From: Kaistella faecalis
GTDB taxonomy: Bacteria > Bacteroidota > Bacteroidia > Flavobacteriales > Weeksellaceae
Direction: 5' to 3'
Length of the DNA: 64,000 bases
Assembly (NCBI RefSeq): GCF_019195395.1
Contig: NZ_CP078067.1
Location: 803,248-867,247 of the forward strand
Position numbers and translations under genes: made by a program. Positions within the stretch are counted from its first letter, which is position 1, and each line of letters begins with the position of its first letter. Of this stretch, positions 50,676-58,406 are shown one piece after another. The notes below the pieces were generated by a model. The model was not told the origin of the DNA. It ran no database searches and was given only the letters and a program-made list of their open reading frames with translations.

Positions 50676-52094
50676 TTATATTTTGAGGCCCAATAATTCG
50701 GCTTCTTTGATCACAAAATTTCTGGCTTCGGCTTTATCGTTGGGAATTTCGCCTTCCAGAATCGCTTCCTTCACTTTTTCCTTTAAAATTCCAATCTCGC
50801 GGCCCGGTTTCAGGTTAAAGAGCTCCATGATTTCTTCGCCGGAAATGGGCGGCTGAAAATTCCGAACCTGATCTTTTTCCTCCACTTCCTTAATTTTCAC
50901 AGCGACATACTCAAAATTTTTCTTGAATCGCGACTGTTTTGAAGAGTTTTTTGTGGTGATATCGGCTTTACACAATGTGAACAGGTCTTCCAGATCCACG
51001 CCGGAATCGAAGAGAAGTCTGCGCAATGCTGAATCGGAAGTTCCGTCATCAATAAGCGAAATCGGTCTGGAAGAAAGCCTCACGAGTTTCTGCACATATT
51101 TCATATCGCTGCCTAAAGGGAGTTTCAGCCGATGAAAGAGACTTTTCACCATTTTGGAACCGAGAAATTCGTGCCCATGAAATGTCCAGCCGGTGCCTTC
51201 AACAAACTTTTTGGTCGGTGCCTTCCCGATATCGTGGAGCAAAGCGGCCCACCGAAGCCAAAGATTATCAGTGTTTTTCGAAATATTATCAACAACTTCG
51301 AGCGTGTGCCAAAAATTGTCTTTGTGAGTTTGGCCTTCTACTTCTTCAATTCCCTTCAGCGCAGTTAATTCCGGTATAATTAAAGCCAGAAGTCCGGTTT
51401 CTTCCAAAAGTTTCAAGCCTACAGAAGGTTTTTCGGAAAGTATAATCTTATTAAATTCAACCATGATTCTCTCCATGGAAACAATTTTAATCCTTTCTGC
51501 TTCCGTCTGTATTGATTTCAGGGACGCTTCTTCAATATTGAAATTTAATGTAGAGGCAAAACGGATGGCCCGCATCATTCGCAAAGGATCGTCGGAATAC
51601 GTCTGGCTGGGCTCAAGAGGAGTTCGGATAATTTTATTTTCAATATCTGAAATTCCGGCAAAAGGATCGATAAGCTCTCCGAAGTTTGATTTATTTAAAG
51701 AAATTGCAAGTGCGTTGATGGTGAAATCGCGGCGTTTTTGGTCATCTTCCAACGTTCCGGTTTCTACAGACGGTTTGCGCGAATCTTCTGCGTAGCTTTC
51801 CTTTCGGGCACCAACAAATTCTAAATCTAGGCCCTGATGTTTAAACATGGCCGTCCCGTAATTTTTAAAAACTGAAACAGTAAGTTTTGGGTTTATTTCT
51901 TTGGCAACGGCTTTTGCAAGATTGATTCCGCTTCCCTCTGTAACAAAATCAATATCGGTTGGCGCCTGCCTTTTCATGAGCAAATCGCGCACATAACCAC
52001 CTACGATAAAAACCGACTGGTTATTGTTTTCTGCAACTTCAGAAATAAGTTTAAAAAGTTTGAAATTTTTATTTTGAGTAAGATTGATCAGCAT
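50676..52094 (-). CDS. CCA-adding tRNA nucleotidyltransferase-like protein with HD domain
   Basis: A 472-residue protein with a class II poly(A) polymerase/CCA transferase head: FIVGGYVRDLLMKR and the catalytic DID in PTDIDFVT, and RRDFTINALAI. The second part has an HD phosphohydrolase motif, WAALLHDIGKAPT. It probably adds or repairs the tRNA 3' CCA, with the HD domain giving phosphatase activity. The start at 52094 is chosen because the in-frame TTG at 52127 is part of a -7 promoter element (52125-52132). Confidence 0.92.
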   Translation of the reverse strand: MLINLTQNKNFKLFKLISEVAENNNQSVFIVGGYVRDLLMKRQAPTDIDFVTEGSGINLAKAVAKEINPKLTVSVFKNYGTAMFKHQGLDLEFVGARKESYAEDSRKPSVETGTLEDDQKRRDFTINALAISLNKSNFGELIDPFAGISDIENKIIRTPLEPSQTYSDDPLRMMRAIRFASTLNFNIEEASLKSIQTEAERIKIVSMERIMVEFNKIILSEKPSVGLKLLEETGLLALIIPELTALKGIEEVEGQTHKDNFWHTLEVVDNISKNTDNLWLRWAALLHDIGKAPTKKFVEGTGWTFHGHEFLGSKMVKSLFHRLKLPLGSDMKYVQKLVRLSSRPISLIDDGTSDSALRRLLFDSGVDLEDLFTLCKADITTKNSSKQSRFKKNFEYVAVKIKEVEEKDQVRNFQPPISGEEIMELFNLKPGREIGILKEKVKEAILEGEIPNDKAEARNFVIKEAELLGLKI

Positions 52095-52124
52095 AACAGG
52101 AAATCCGGATCCGGAAAATTTTTG

Positions 52125-52132
52125 CAAAGATA
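52125..52132 (-). promoter_or_regulatory. -7 element of the CCA nucleotidyltransferase gene
   Basis: TATCTTTG on the minus strand, 31 nt upstream of the ATG at 52094. Confidence 0.5.
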
Positions 52133-52141
52133 AGCAAATAG

Positions 52142-52165
52142 AAAAACCTGTATTTCTACAGGTTT
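52142..52165 (-). terminator. Terminator of the small acidic protein gene
   Basis: Stem AAACCTGTA / TACAGGTTT with a 4-nt loop, then a T-run on the minus strand. Confidence 0.78.
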
Positions 52166-52172
52166 ATATTTT

Positions 52173-52424
52173 TTATTGTACGCTTTTGGTTTCGTCCAAA
52201 AGCCAGTGGTCAATTTCTTCCTCGAGATATTCGGTCTGAAGTTTTATTGCTTCCAGGAAATCATCCGGAATATTAGAAGCGTCTGTATTTTCCAAATCCC
52301 ACAAATCATCACTCATGGATTCATACTCGGAATAAATTCTTTTGAAACGCGGACTTTTCTGCTCTAATTCCTCGATTTTTTGCTTCTGAGGGTTAAATTT
52401 TCTGTAGGCTCTTAGTGGATTCAT
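52173..52424 (-). CDS. Small acidic protein of unknown function
   Basis: An 83-residue protein, predicted all-helical and acidic in its second half (SDDLWDLENTDASNIPDDFLEAIKLQTEYLEEEIDHWLL), with a basic N-terminus. I do not recognise it. It is flanked by a terminator on its 3' side and faces an opposite-strand gene on its 5' side, so it is a single gene. Confidence 0.6.
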   Translation of the reverse strand: MNPLRAYRKFNPQKQKIEELEQKSPRFKRIYSEYESMSDDLWDLENTDASNIPDDFLEAIKLQTEYLEEEIDHWLLDETKSVQ

Positions 52425-52619
52425 GGAATGCTTTAATTTAGGTGATCGGGTGTAAAAAGTAAATCAAATCGGTACATTAAGATAAAAAAAACATTCCTCA
52501 ACCTTTTAAAAAATGAAAAATTTATCAGATCATCGCGCTCTTTCAATGATTAAAATTAATTATAAAATTGAAACAAAAAAATATTTTAACAAGATTTCTA
52601 ATTGTTTAACATATAGTTA

Positions 52620-52627
52620 TAAATTTG
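52620..52627 (+). promoter_or_regulatory. -7 element of the GtrA-like gene
   Basis: TAAATTTG. Its last three bases are an in-frame TTG at 52625, so the real start is the ATG at 52643. Confidence 0.5.
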
Positions 52628-52642
52628 CGGATACGTTTTTTT

Positions 52643-53101
52643 ATGAAGGAACTTTTACTGAAACAGAAACAGGTTGTATTTTTCATTATTGCTGGCGGCT
52701 TAAGCGCAATAATGGAGATCGGTTCTTTCAAAATTTTCAGTGTTTATATTCCGATGCTTTACGCTGAAGAGTATAATTACCACGGAATCCATTTTCCGCT
52801 CAGCAATATTTTTTCTACAGGCTGCGGAATCATTACGAATTATTTTCTGAGCATCTGGTTTGTTTTCGCCAGGGGGAAACATTCTAAAAAAAGGGAATTT
52901 GCTTACTTTATGGGCGTCTCATTTTTATCTACGATTGTAAGTTTAACCTTTTTTCAGATCTTTTTCCGATACATTTTCTCCCATCATTTCGATGTCGGAT
53001 TTTTTGTTTTCAGTCAGGAGATGCTGAGTAAAATTTCGGCAATTCTGTTGGTTTCTATTCTGAATTATACTGTGAAGAAAAATTTTATTTTTAACGGGTA
53101 G
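52643..53101 (+). CDS. GtrA-family membrane protein
   Basis: A 152-residue protein with four membrane helices and the family opening FFIIAGGLSAIMEIGSFKIF. GtrA proteins are small integral membrane proteins often linked to flipping or transfer of lipid-linked sugars in polysaccharide synthesis. It lies 50 nt upstream of a lysophospholipid acyltransferase gene on the same strand, and the two may be co-transcribed. The role is not proven. Confidence 0.85.
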   Translation: MKELLLKQKQVVFFIIAGGLSAIMEIGSFKIFSVYIPMLYAEEYNYHGIHFPLSNIFSTGCGIITNYFLSIWFVFARGKHSKKREFAYFMGVSFLSTIVSLTFFQIFFRYIFSHHFDVGFFVFSQEMLSKISAILLVSILNYTVKKNFIFNG

Positions 53102-53151
53102 AAAATGATGTTCGACGAGATAAAAATTAAGCCTGAAAAGCAATTCAACGA

Positions 53152-53877
53152 ATGACAAAAGTCCTTAATTATATCTGGCGCGGCTGGATGATTGTACTTG
53201 GAGCTGTACTTACTATAACCCTGGGGATTCCAGTATTGCTGTTTTCCATACGCAAAGAACATTATAAATACGCCTATATATTTATCCGAATATGGTGTTA
53301 CGGCATGTTTTACGGCATGGGATTCCGGTACGAACTTATCAAACTTACAGACAAAGAGATCGATAAAAACACTCAATATGTTTTTATCTCTAATCACACT
53401 TCGATAATGGATGTGATGTTACCGTGTATTCTGATGCCCGATCACCCGTTGTGTTATGTCGGTAAAAAGGAACTTGTTAAAATCCCGGTTTTTGGGATTA
53501 TCTATAAAAGAATCTGTGTAATGGTAGACCGCAGTTCAGCAAGAAGCCGCGCCGATGTCTACCGCCGGTGCGCCGAGCGTATGGAGGAAGGCCAGAGTAT
53601 CGTGATTTTTCCTGAGGGAGGTGTTCCCGATGACACCTCTGTTATACTTGACAGTTTCAAGGATGGGGCGTTTACCCTAGCTTCGAAGCACCACTCTCCG
53701 CTTGTTGTTTTCACTTTCGTAGGACTTAAAGAAATGTTTCCGTTTGATCACTCCAAAGGACATCCGGGAAAAGTAAGAATTTATCTCAGTGATATAATAA
53801 GTCCAGATCAAACGGCTGCTGAGATGAAAACAACTTCCCACACGACCATAAAAAAGATTTTGGAAAACTCAATTTGA
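53152..53877 (+). CDS. plsC: 1-acyl-sn-glycerol-3-phosphate acyltransferase (PlsC-like)
   Basis: A 241-residue membrane-bound acyltransferase that makes phosphatidic acid. The catalytic HxxxxD is in SNHTSIMDV near residue 82, and IFPEGGV is the substrate-binding EGxR-like motif. One N-terminal membrane helix. It follows the GtrA gene and precedes a sugar transporter by 40 nt. Confidence 0.9.
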   Translation: MTKVLNYIWRGWMIVLGAVLTITLGIPVLLFSIRKEHYKYAYIFIRIWCYGMFYGMGFRYELIKLTDKEIDKNTQYVFISNHTSIMDVMLPCILMPDHPLCYVGKKELVKIPVFGIIYKRICVMVDRSSARSRADVYRRCAERMEEGQSIVIFPEGGVPDDTSVILDSFKDGAFTLASKHHSPLVVFTFVGLKEMFPFDHSKGHPGKVRIYLSDIISPDQTAAEMKTTSHTTIKKILENSI

Positions 53878-53917
53878 GAAAATAAATAGTTATATTTGTT
53901 TTAAAGAATCATTATAC

Positions 53918-55366
53918 ATGTCGACAAACTATTCTAAAAAGACCAATTGGGGCCAGTTCGTGCCTTTGGTAACTGTGTTTTTCTTCTGGGGATTTGTTGC
54001 AGCCAGCAACGATATTTTGATCCCGGTATTCAAAAAAGCCTTTAATCTCTCCCAAAGCCAAAGCCAGCTGGTATCGGTAGCATTTTATGTTGCTTATACA
54101 GTAGGCTCACTGATTTACATGTTTATATCGAAAGCGATAAAGCAGGACGTGGTGAATAAAATTGGCTACAAAAACGGTTTAATTTTAGGACTTTTAATTT
54201 CTGCTGCGGGAACATTGCTTTTTTATCCTGCCGCTAATATGGGTTCTTTTCCCCTGATGATTTCAGGATTGTTCATTGTTGGTCTTGGATTCTCACTGCA
54301 GCAAATTGTGGCGAATCCGCTGGCTATTGAAATTGGACCTACCGAGACCGGTTCCCAACGTTTAACGATGGCTGGAGGTATTAATAATTTCGGTACAACA
54401 ATTGGTCCGCTGATCGTTTCATTTGCCATCTTTGGTTCTGCATCTGCGGCAAATACCGAAGCGAGTATTGAATCTGTAAAAACCCCGTATTTAATTCTGG
54501 GTGTAGCATTTGTACTTGTAGCACTTCTTCTGAAATTCTCTTCACTTCCGAAGATCACCCCTACAATCACAGAGGATACTGATGACGCTGTTGCAGGACA
54601 TCACCGTGATTCTGCCCTGAAGTATCCGCAACTTGTTTTAGGGATGATTGCAATATTTGTATATGTTGGCGTAGAGGTTTCTACAGCCAGTAATTTGCCG
54701 GCATATATGGAAAAATCCCTTGGATTTTCGACTAAAGACATTGCACCTTATGTATCCCTTTACTGGGCATCTCTAATGATTGGCCGTTGGACCGGTGCGG
54801 TGGATGCATTTGATATAACTGCAGGTTTCAAGAAAATTTTAAGATTCCTCGCGCCATATCTTGCTTTCGGTGTATTCCTTCTTGTTAATGCTATTGCGAA
54901 ACATGACCTATCCCATTTTTATATCTACGGCGTTATCATCCTGGTAATGATTGTCTGCGACATATTAAGCAAGGGTAACCCCGCCAGGATGCTTCTCATT
55001 TTCTCGTCGATGGGAATTCTTGCAATTGCTATCGGAATGATGACTTCAGGAATGACTTCTGTTTACGCATTCACCAGTGTAGGACTTTTCTGCTCCACAC
55101 TCTGGCCTTGTATATTTGCACTGGCGATCAACGGTCTTGGAAAACACACCAATCAGGGTTCCGGATATCTAATTATGATGATTATGGGTGGCGGAATTAT
55201 TTCGTGGATTCAGGGAATGCTTGCTGATATGACCAATATACACTTCAGTTACATTGTTGGTATTTTGTGTTTTGCTTACCTGGTATTTTATGCACTAAGA
55301 GTTACTAAAATCCTTAAAGAACAAGGGATTGAACTTGATCATGTAAAAAGCGAAGGTGGACACTAA
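53918..55366 (+). CDS. MFS sugar transporter, FucP/glucose-galactose type
   Basis: A 482-residue, 12-helix transporter of the fucose/glucose-galactose:H+ symporter group. The N-terminal FFFWGFVAASNDILIPVFKKAF segment and the LGFSLQQIVANPLAIEIGP loop are typical. It should import a hexose driven by protons; which hexose is not decided. It follows plsC by 40 nt, and its 3' end overlaps the DUF3810 gene by 11 nt. Confidence 0.9.
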   Translation: MSTNYSKKTNWGQFVPLVTVFFFWGFVAASNDILIPVFKKAFNLSQSQSQLVSVAFYVAYTVGSLIYMFISKAIKQDVVNKIGYKNGLILGLLISAAGTLLFYPAANMGSFPLMISGLFIVGLGFSLQQIVANPLAIEIGPTETGSQRLTMAGGINNFGTTIGPLIVSFAIFGSASAANTEASIESVKTPYLILGVAFVLVALLLKFSSLPKITPTITEDTDDAVAGHHRDSALKYPQLVLGMIAIFVYVGVEVSTASNLPAYMEKSLGFSTKDIAPYVSLYWASLMIGRWTGAVDAFDITAGFKKILRFLAPYLAFGVFLLVNAIAKHDLSHFYIYGVIILVMIVCDILSKGNPARMLLIFSSMGILAIAIGMMTSGMTSVYAFTSVGLFCSTLWPCIFALAINGLGKHTNQGSGYLIMMIMGGGIISWIQGMLADMTNIHFSYIVGILCFAYLVFYALRVTKILKEQGIELDHVKSEGGH

Positions 55367-56426
55367 AAGAAAATATATCACAAAAAAAAGATTTTGGGCA
55401 GGTACTTTACTTGCCCAATTTCTTTTGTTCTTTATAGCTTCTAAAATCGGTCCGGTCCTAGAGTTTTTTGTGCAGTTTTTTGACTTTCAGCAGCGTATCC
55501 ATCAGAAATTTTTTGCTGCAGTTCCCTATTCTATAGGTGATGCAGTTTATATTTTACTGGCAATTGTCTTAATTATTTTGTTGATAAGAATTGTAAATAA
55601 AAACACACGTAATTCTTATTTTTTGAAATTACTCATCTTGTTAAATATCCTTTATTTTACTTATCAGATATTTTGGGGAATGCTGTATTTTCAGGAGCCC
55701 ATCATCGACAAACTTCCGGAAAATGAAATAACTCTCGAAGAAACCAAAGCATTAACCATAAAGTATCTCGAACTGAGCAGACAGGCAAGATTGTCAGTTG
55801 AAGAAGATCATAAAGGTGTTTTTAAACTCAGGGATATCACACGGGTTAAGACAGAGATTCTAAGTCGTCAGGAACGCCTCCCAGTCTTTCTGGAGCCTAC
55901 AAAACCCTCGCACATCAGTTCATTCAAACCAAGTCTGTTTCGAGGTGTAATGAGTTATTCCGGTATATTGGGTTATTATAATCCATTCACTGCCGAGGCA
56001 CAATACAACCCTGAACTTCCTTCAACCTATCTGCCATTTACATTGGCACACGAAAGCGCTCATCAAATGGGCTATGCAAGAGAACAGGAGGCAAATTTCA
56101 TTGCTTTCTTAATTGGAAAAGACTCGACAAATCCTGAGTTACGATACAGTACATATTATTTTGTACTAAAATCCCTGCTAAACAGTTTAGCCGAAAAAAA
56201 TCCCCATTTTGTGCGCCAGACCATCAGTAATTACTCGCTTGGTATGAAAAGAGACCGTGCAGCAGAAAAAAAATTCGTGCAGGATCATAAAGGTATTATG
56301 GAGGATTTCTTTGGGTTTACCAATGATCTTTTTCTCAAAAGCAACAGGCAAGAAGGCAGTATTACGTATTCGTATTTTGTTGATTTAATGGTGCGCTTTG
56401 AGAGAAATCCAAGTGCTAATCACTAA
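55356..56426 (+). CDS. DUF3810 membrane protein with HExxH zinc motif
   Basis: A 356-residue protein with N-terminal membrane helices and an internal HESAH motif (H232, E233, H236) followed by E within AREQEANF, the arrangement of a gluzincin metalloprotease. It is a member of DUF3810, mostly uncharacterised. It starts at GTG (55356), overlapping the upstream transporter by 11 nt; there is no good ATG early in the frame, so GTG is likely the true start and expression is coupled to the transporter. Confidence 0.85.
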   Translation: MDTKRKYITKKRFWAGTLLAQFLLFFIASKIGPVLEFFVQFFDFQQRIHQKFFAAVPYSIGDAVYILLAIVLIILLIRIVNKNTRNSYFLKLLILLNILYFTYQIFWGMLYFQEPIIDKLPENEITLEETKALTIKYLELSRQARLSVEEDHKGVFKLRDITRVKTEILSRQERLPVFLEPTKPSHISSFKPSLFRGVMSYSGILGYYNPFTAEAQYNPELPSTYLPFTLAHESAHQMGYAREQEANFIAFLIGKDSTNPELRYSTYYFVLKSLLNSLAEKNPHFVRQTISNYSLGMKRDRAAEKKFVQDHKGIMEDFFGFTNDLFLKSNRQEGSITYSYFVDLMVRFERNPSANH

Positions 56427-56681
56427 AAAAAGAATCGCATCTTGCGATACGATTCTAAAAACACAAATGATGAAAAAAAATTTATGCCTGAATAAAGATT
56501 TGCATCCTCATTAAGACGGCGTAAAATTACCAATTATCTTTTAACTGGCCAAATATAATCTACGAAACTGACATAAATCAGATAATCGTATTTGTTAATG
56601 CAATCATTATCCTGAATGATAACTTTTGAATACACTTAGAACTCCCCTATTCAAGCTACATTTGCAATCAAATAGGAACAT
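56427..56681. other. Intergenic stretch between DUF3810 and the tRNA
   Basis: About 255 nt without a convincing gene. It holds an imperfect hairpin at 56431-56456 (AGAATCG / CGATTCT) with no T-run on the plus strand, and otherwise AT-rich sequence. Confidence 0.4.
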
Positions 56682-56710
56682 AAAAAAAGCCCAACCTAAG
56701 TTGAGCTTTC
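56682..56710 (-). terminator. Terminator of tRNA-Met
   Basis: On the minus strand AAAGCTCAAC / GTTGGGCTTT forms a 10-bp stem with one G-U pair, then a T-run. Confidence 0.78.
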
Positions 56711-56713
56711 TTG

Positions 56714-56787
56714 TAGCGAAGACGGGAATTGAACCCGTGACCTCAGGGTTATGAATCCTGCGCTCTAACCAACTGAGCTACCTCGCC
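56714..56787 (-). tRNA. tRNA-Met (anticodon CAU)
   Basis: Read on the minus strand: acceptor GGCGAGG, D arm GCTC..GAGC, anticodon loop TTCATAA (CAU), T arm ACGGG/CCCGT, and a 74-nt length with no encoded CCA. The sequence fits elongator tRNA-Met rather than tRNA-Ile2 (CAU), though only modification could prove it. The acceptor stem pairs GGCGAGG with CTTCGCT, giving G1-U72 and G6-U67 pairs. Confidence 0.88.
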
Positions 56788-56832
56788 GCTAAAGTGGTGC
56801 AAAGATAAAAATATTTTGCAACGTAGCAAAAA

Positions 56833-58116
56833 TTAATTTAACTTTAAATAAGAAATTACGTCTGCCGCGTGATCTGGCTTGGCAATAATCTTATTTTCCG
56901 TATCCAATACGAAGTATGTTGGTGTTGCACGAACATTATAGGTATCTGCGTAACTGCTGTACCACCCTTTAAGCTCTGTATCATTAATCCAAGGTAAACT
57001 CTTCACCTTGTTGTCGTAAGCCGCTTTTTCGGTATCCAGCGAGAATGCAATGACTTCAATCTTCTGCGCCTTCATTGCGTTGTATTTTTCTATAAGTTTA
57101 GGTAGTTCCGCTTCACAATGAGAGCAGGTAGAAGCCCAGAAAACAACAATCTTTTTATCTGCTTTTACAGCTGAAATTGATTTTGCTGCAGTATTTGTTG
57201 GTTTATTGAATTCATAATCCTGGAATTTGGCACCAATTTCTGTATTCCTATTCGTCGCAATTGTAGAAGCTAATCTATCATTAATGGTACATTTAAGATT
57301 AGTTGCTTCAGCAAGATATTTATCCTTAAGATCCTTCATCTCGTACACATCGAAAATCTCAATCAGTTCAGATAAAACCGTCTGTCCTCGCGGTGTTTCG
57401 GTGTTTACTGCTTTCAGCAGTTTATCGATATCATTGGAAACGCTGGTACTTGGTCCTACGTTCAGATATGCCAGTAGAACAGGTCTCATTAAAGAAGAGG
57501 TTTCCAGCATATCGTTAGATTTTACAAGAAAGTCAATTATTTCATCATGCGTAACCGGTTTTTTTGAAGGATTCTTTTCAACGAACTTGGTGTAGTTGCT
57601 GTTGTAATAGCTAACGAAAGGATATTTGCTGATTCCCTGCGTATCGGAAGAAAGACGGGATATTTCGGTGTCCAGCGATTTTCTGAAGGGAGTATCTGCC
57701 TTGTAATAATCTTTAATCTGAACCAATGCCGGTAAGATATATTCCTTCTTTTGCTGTACATCCTGAATACTGTTCATCGTAGCATTGCTTTCATCGAGGT
57801 ACTCAATGTTTGAAATCTTGGTGCCCGCAGCATCAAATTTAAGTTTCACATCTTTGTTTTCAGCAATAAAATTGATAGAAATATTTCCTTCGGGGAAATA
57901 CAGCTTCATCATTCCCGTATACGGTTTTGTCACGCTAATTTGCCATCCGTTTCCCTTTCTGACCTCTTTGGTACTGAGGAGATCTTTTGAGCCGTTTAGC
58001 GTATACAAATAAACTTCTTTAGGATTAAAACTGGCGGGCGCGTCAATATTGATTTTGAATTGCGCAGAAATTGAACTTACTACTAACAATGCTGAGATTG
58101 CAACAATTTTTTTCAT
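56833..58116 (-). CDS. TlpA-like thioredoxin-fold protein, secreted
   Basis: A 427-residue protein with a signal peptide (to about residue 18), a long N-terminal domain of mixed strands and helices (residues 20-300), then a thioredoxin domain with the redox motif WASTCSHCEAELPKL near residue 335. It is a TlpA/redoxin-type periplasmic disulfide reductase, of the two-domain form common in Bacteroidota. Target proteins are unknown. It follows the small Gly/Pro-rich protein gene across a terminator. Confidence 0.88.
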   Translation of the reverse strand: MKKIVAISALLVVSSISAQFKINIDAPASFNPKEVYLYTLNGSKDLLSTKEVRKGNGWQISVTKPYTGMMKLYFPEGNISINFIAENKDVKLKFDAAGTKISNIEYLDESNATMNSIQDVQQKKEYILPALVQIKDYYKADTPFRKSLDTEISRLSSDTQGISKYPFVSYYNSNYTKFVEKNPSKKPVTHDEIIDFLVKSNDMLETSSLMRPVLLAYLNVGPSTSVSNDIDKLLKAVNTETPRGQTVLSELIEIFDVYEMKDLKDKYLAEATNLKCTINDRLASTIATNRNTEIGAKFQDYEFNKPTNTAAKSISAVKADKKIVVFWASTCSHCEAELPKLIEKYNAMKAQKIEVIAFSLDTEKAAYDNKVKSLPWINDTELKGWYSSYADTYNVRATPTYFVLDTENKIIAKPDHAADVISYLKLN

Positions 58117-58128
58117 AGGGTAAATATA

Positions 58129-58161
58129 AAAAAACCCACCGAATTATCCGATGGGCTTTTA
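58129..58161 (-). terminator. Terminator of the small Gly/Pro-rich protein gene
   Basis: Stem around CCCACCG / CCGATGGG (one mismatch) with a 6-7 nt loop, then seven T on the minus strand. Confidence 0.65.
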
Positions 58162-58178
58162 TGGTTTTAACAATTTAT

Positions 58179-58391
58179 TTATACAATGTTTTTACGTGTT
58201 TTATAATGGTAATAGCACATGAGCAAGATTGCAGCCACTGCTAATATATAAACATACATATCGATAGGGGAAGCTGGAGATCCCGGACCTACACCACCAC
58301 CACCACCAGGCGGACTAGGCGGATCCTGAGCCTTATTAAATGTCCCAACTGCTAAGAGTAGGAAGAATAAAATTTTATTAAATAGTTTCAT
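58179..58391 (-). CDS. Small signal-peptide protein, Gly/Pro-rich with C-terminal helix
   Basis: A 70-residue protein: a signal peptide (to about residue 22), a Pro/Gly-rich stretch (DPPSPPGGGGGVGPGSPASP), then one membrane helix (about 45-62) and a basic tail. Similar small proteins occur beside T9SS-type genes in Chryseobacterium relatives and are sometimes labelled as signal peptidase-like; I do not see catalytic residues. It follows the T9SS-type gene by 15 nt and may be co-transcribed with it. Confidence 0.6.
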   Translation of the reverse strand: MKLFNKILFFLLLAVGTFNKAQDPPSPPGGGGGVGPGSPASPIDMYVYILAVAAILLMCYYHYKTRKNIV

Positions 58392-58406
58392 AGTTTGTGT
58401 TTTATA

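Noticed and set aside
56431-56456. Terminator after the DUF3810 gene
   Set aside because: The hairpin is followed by A rather than T on the plus strand, so it is not a standard terminator for that gene.
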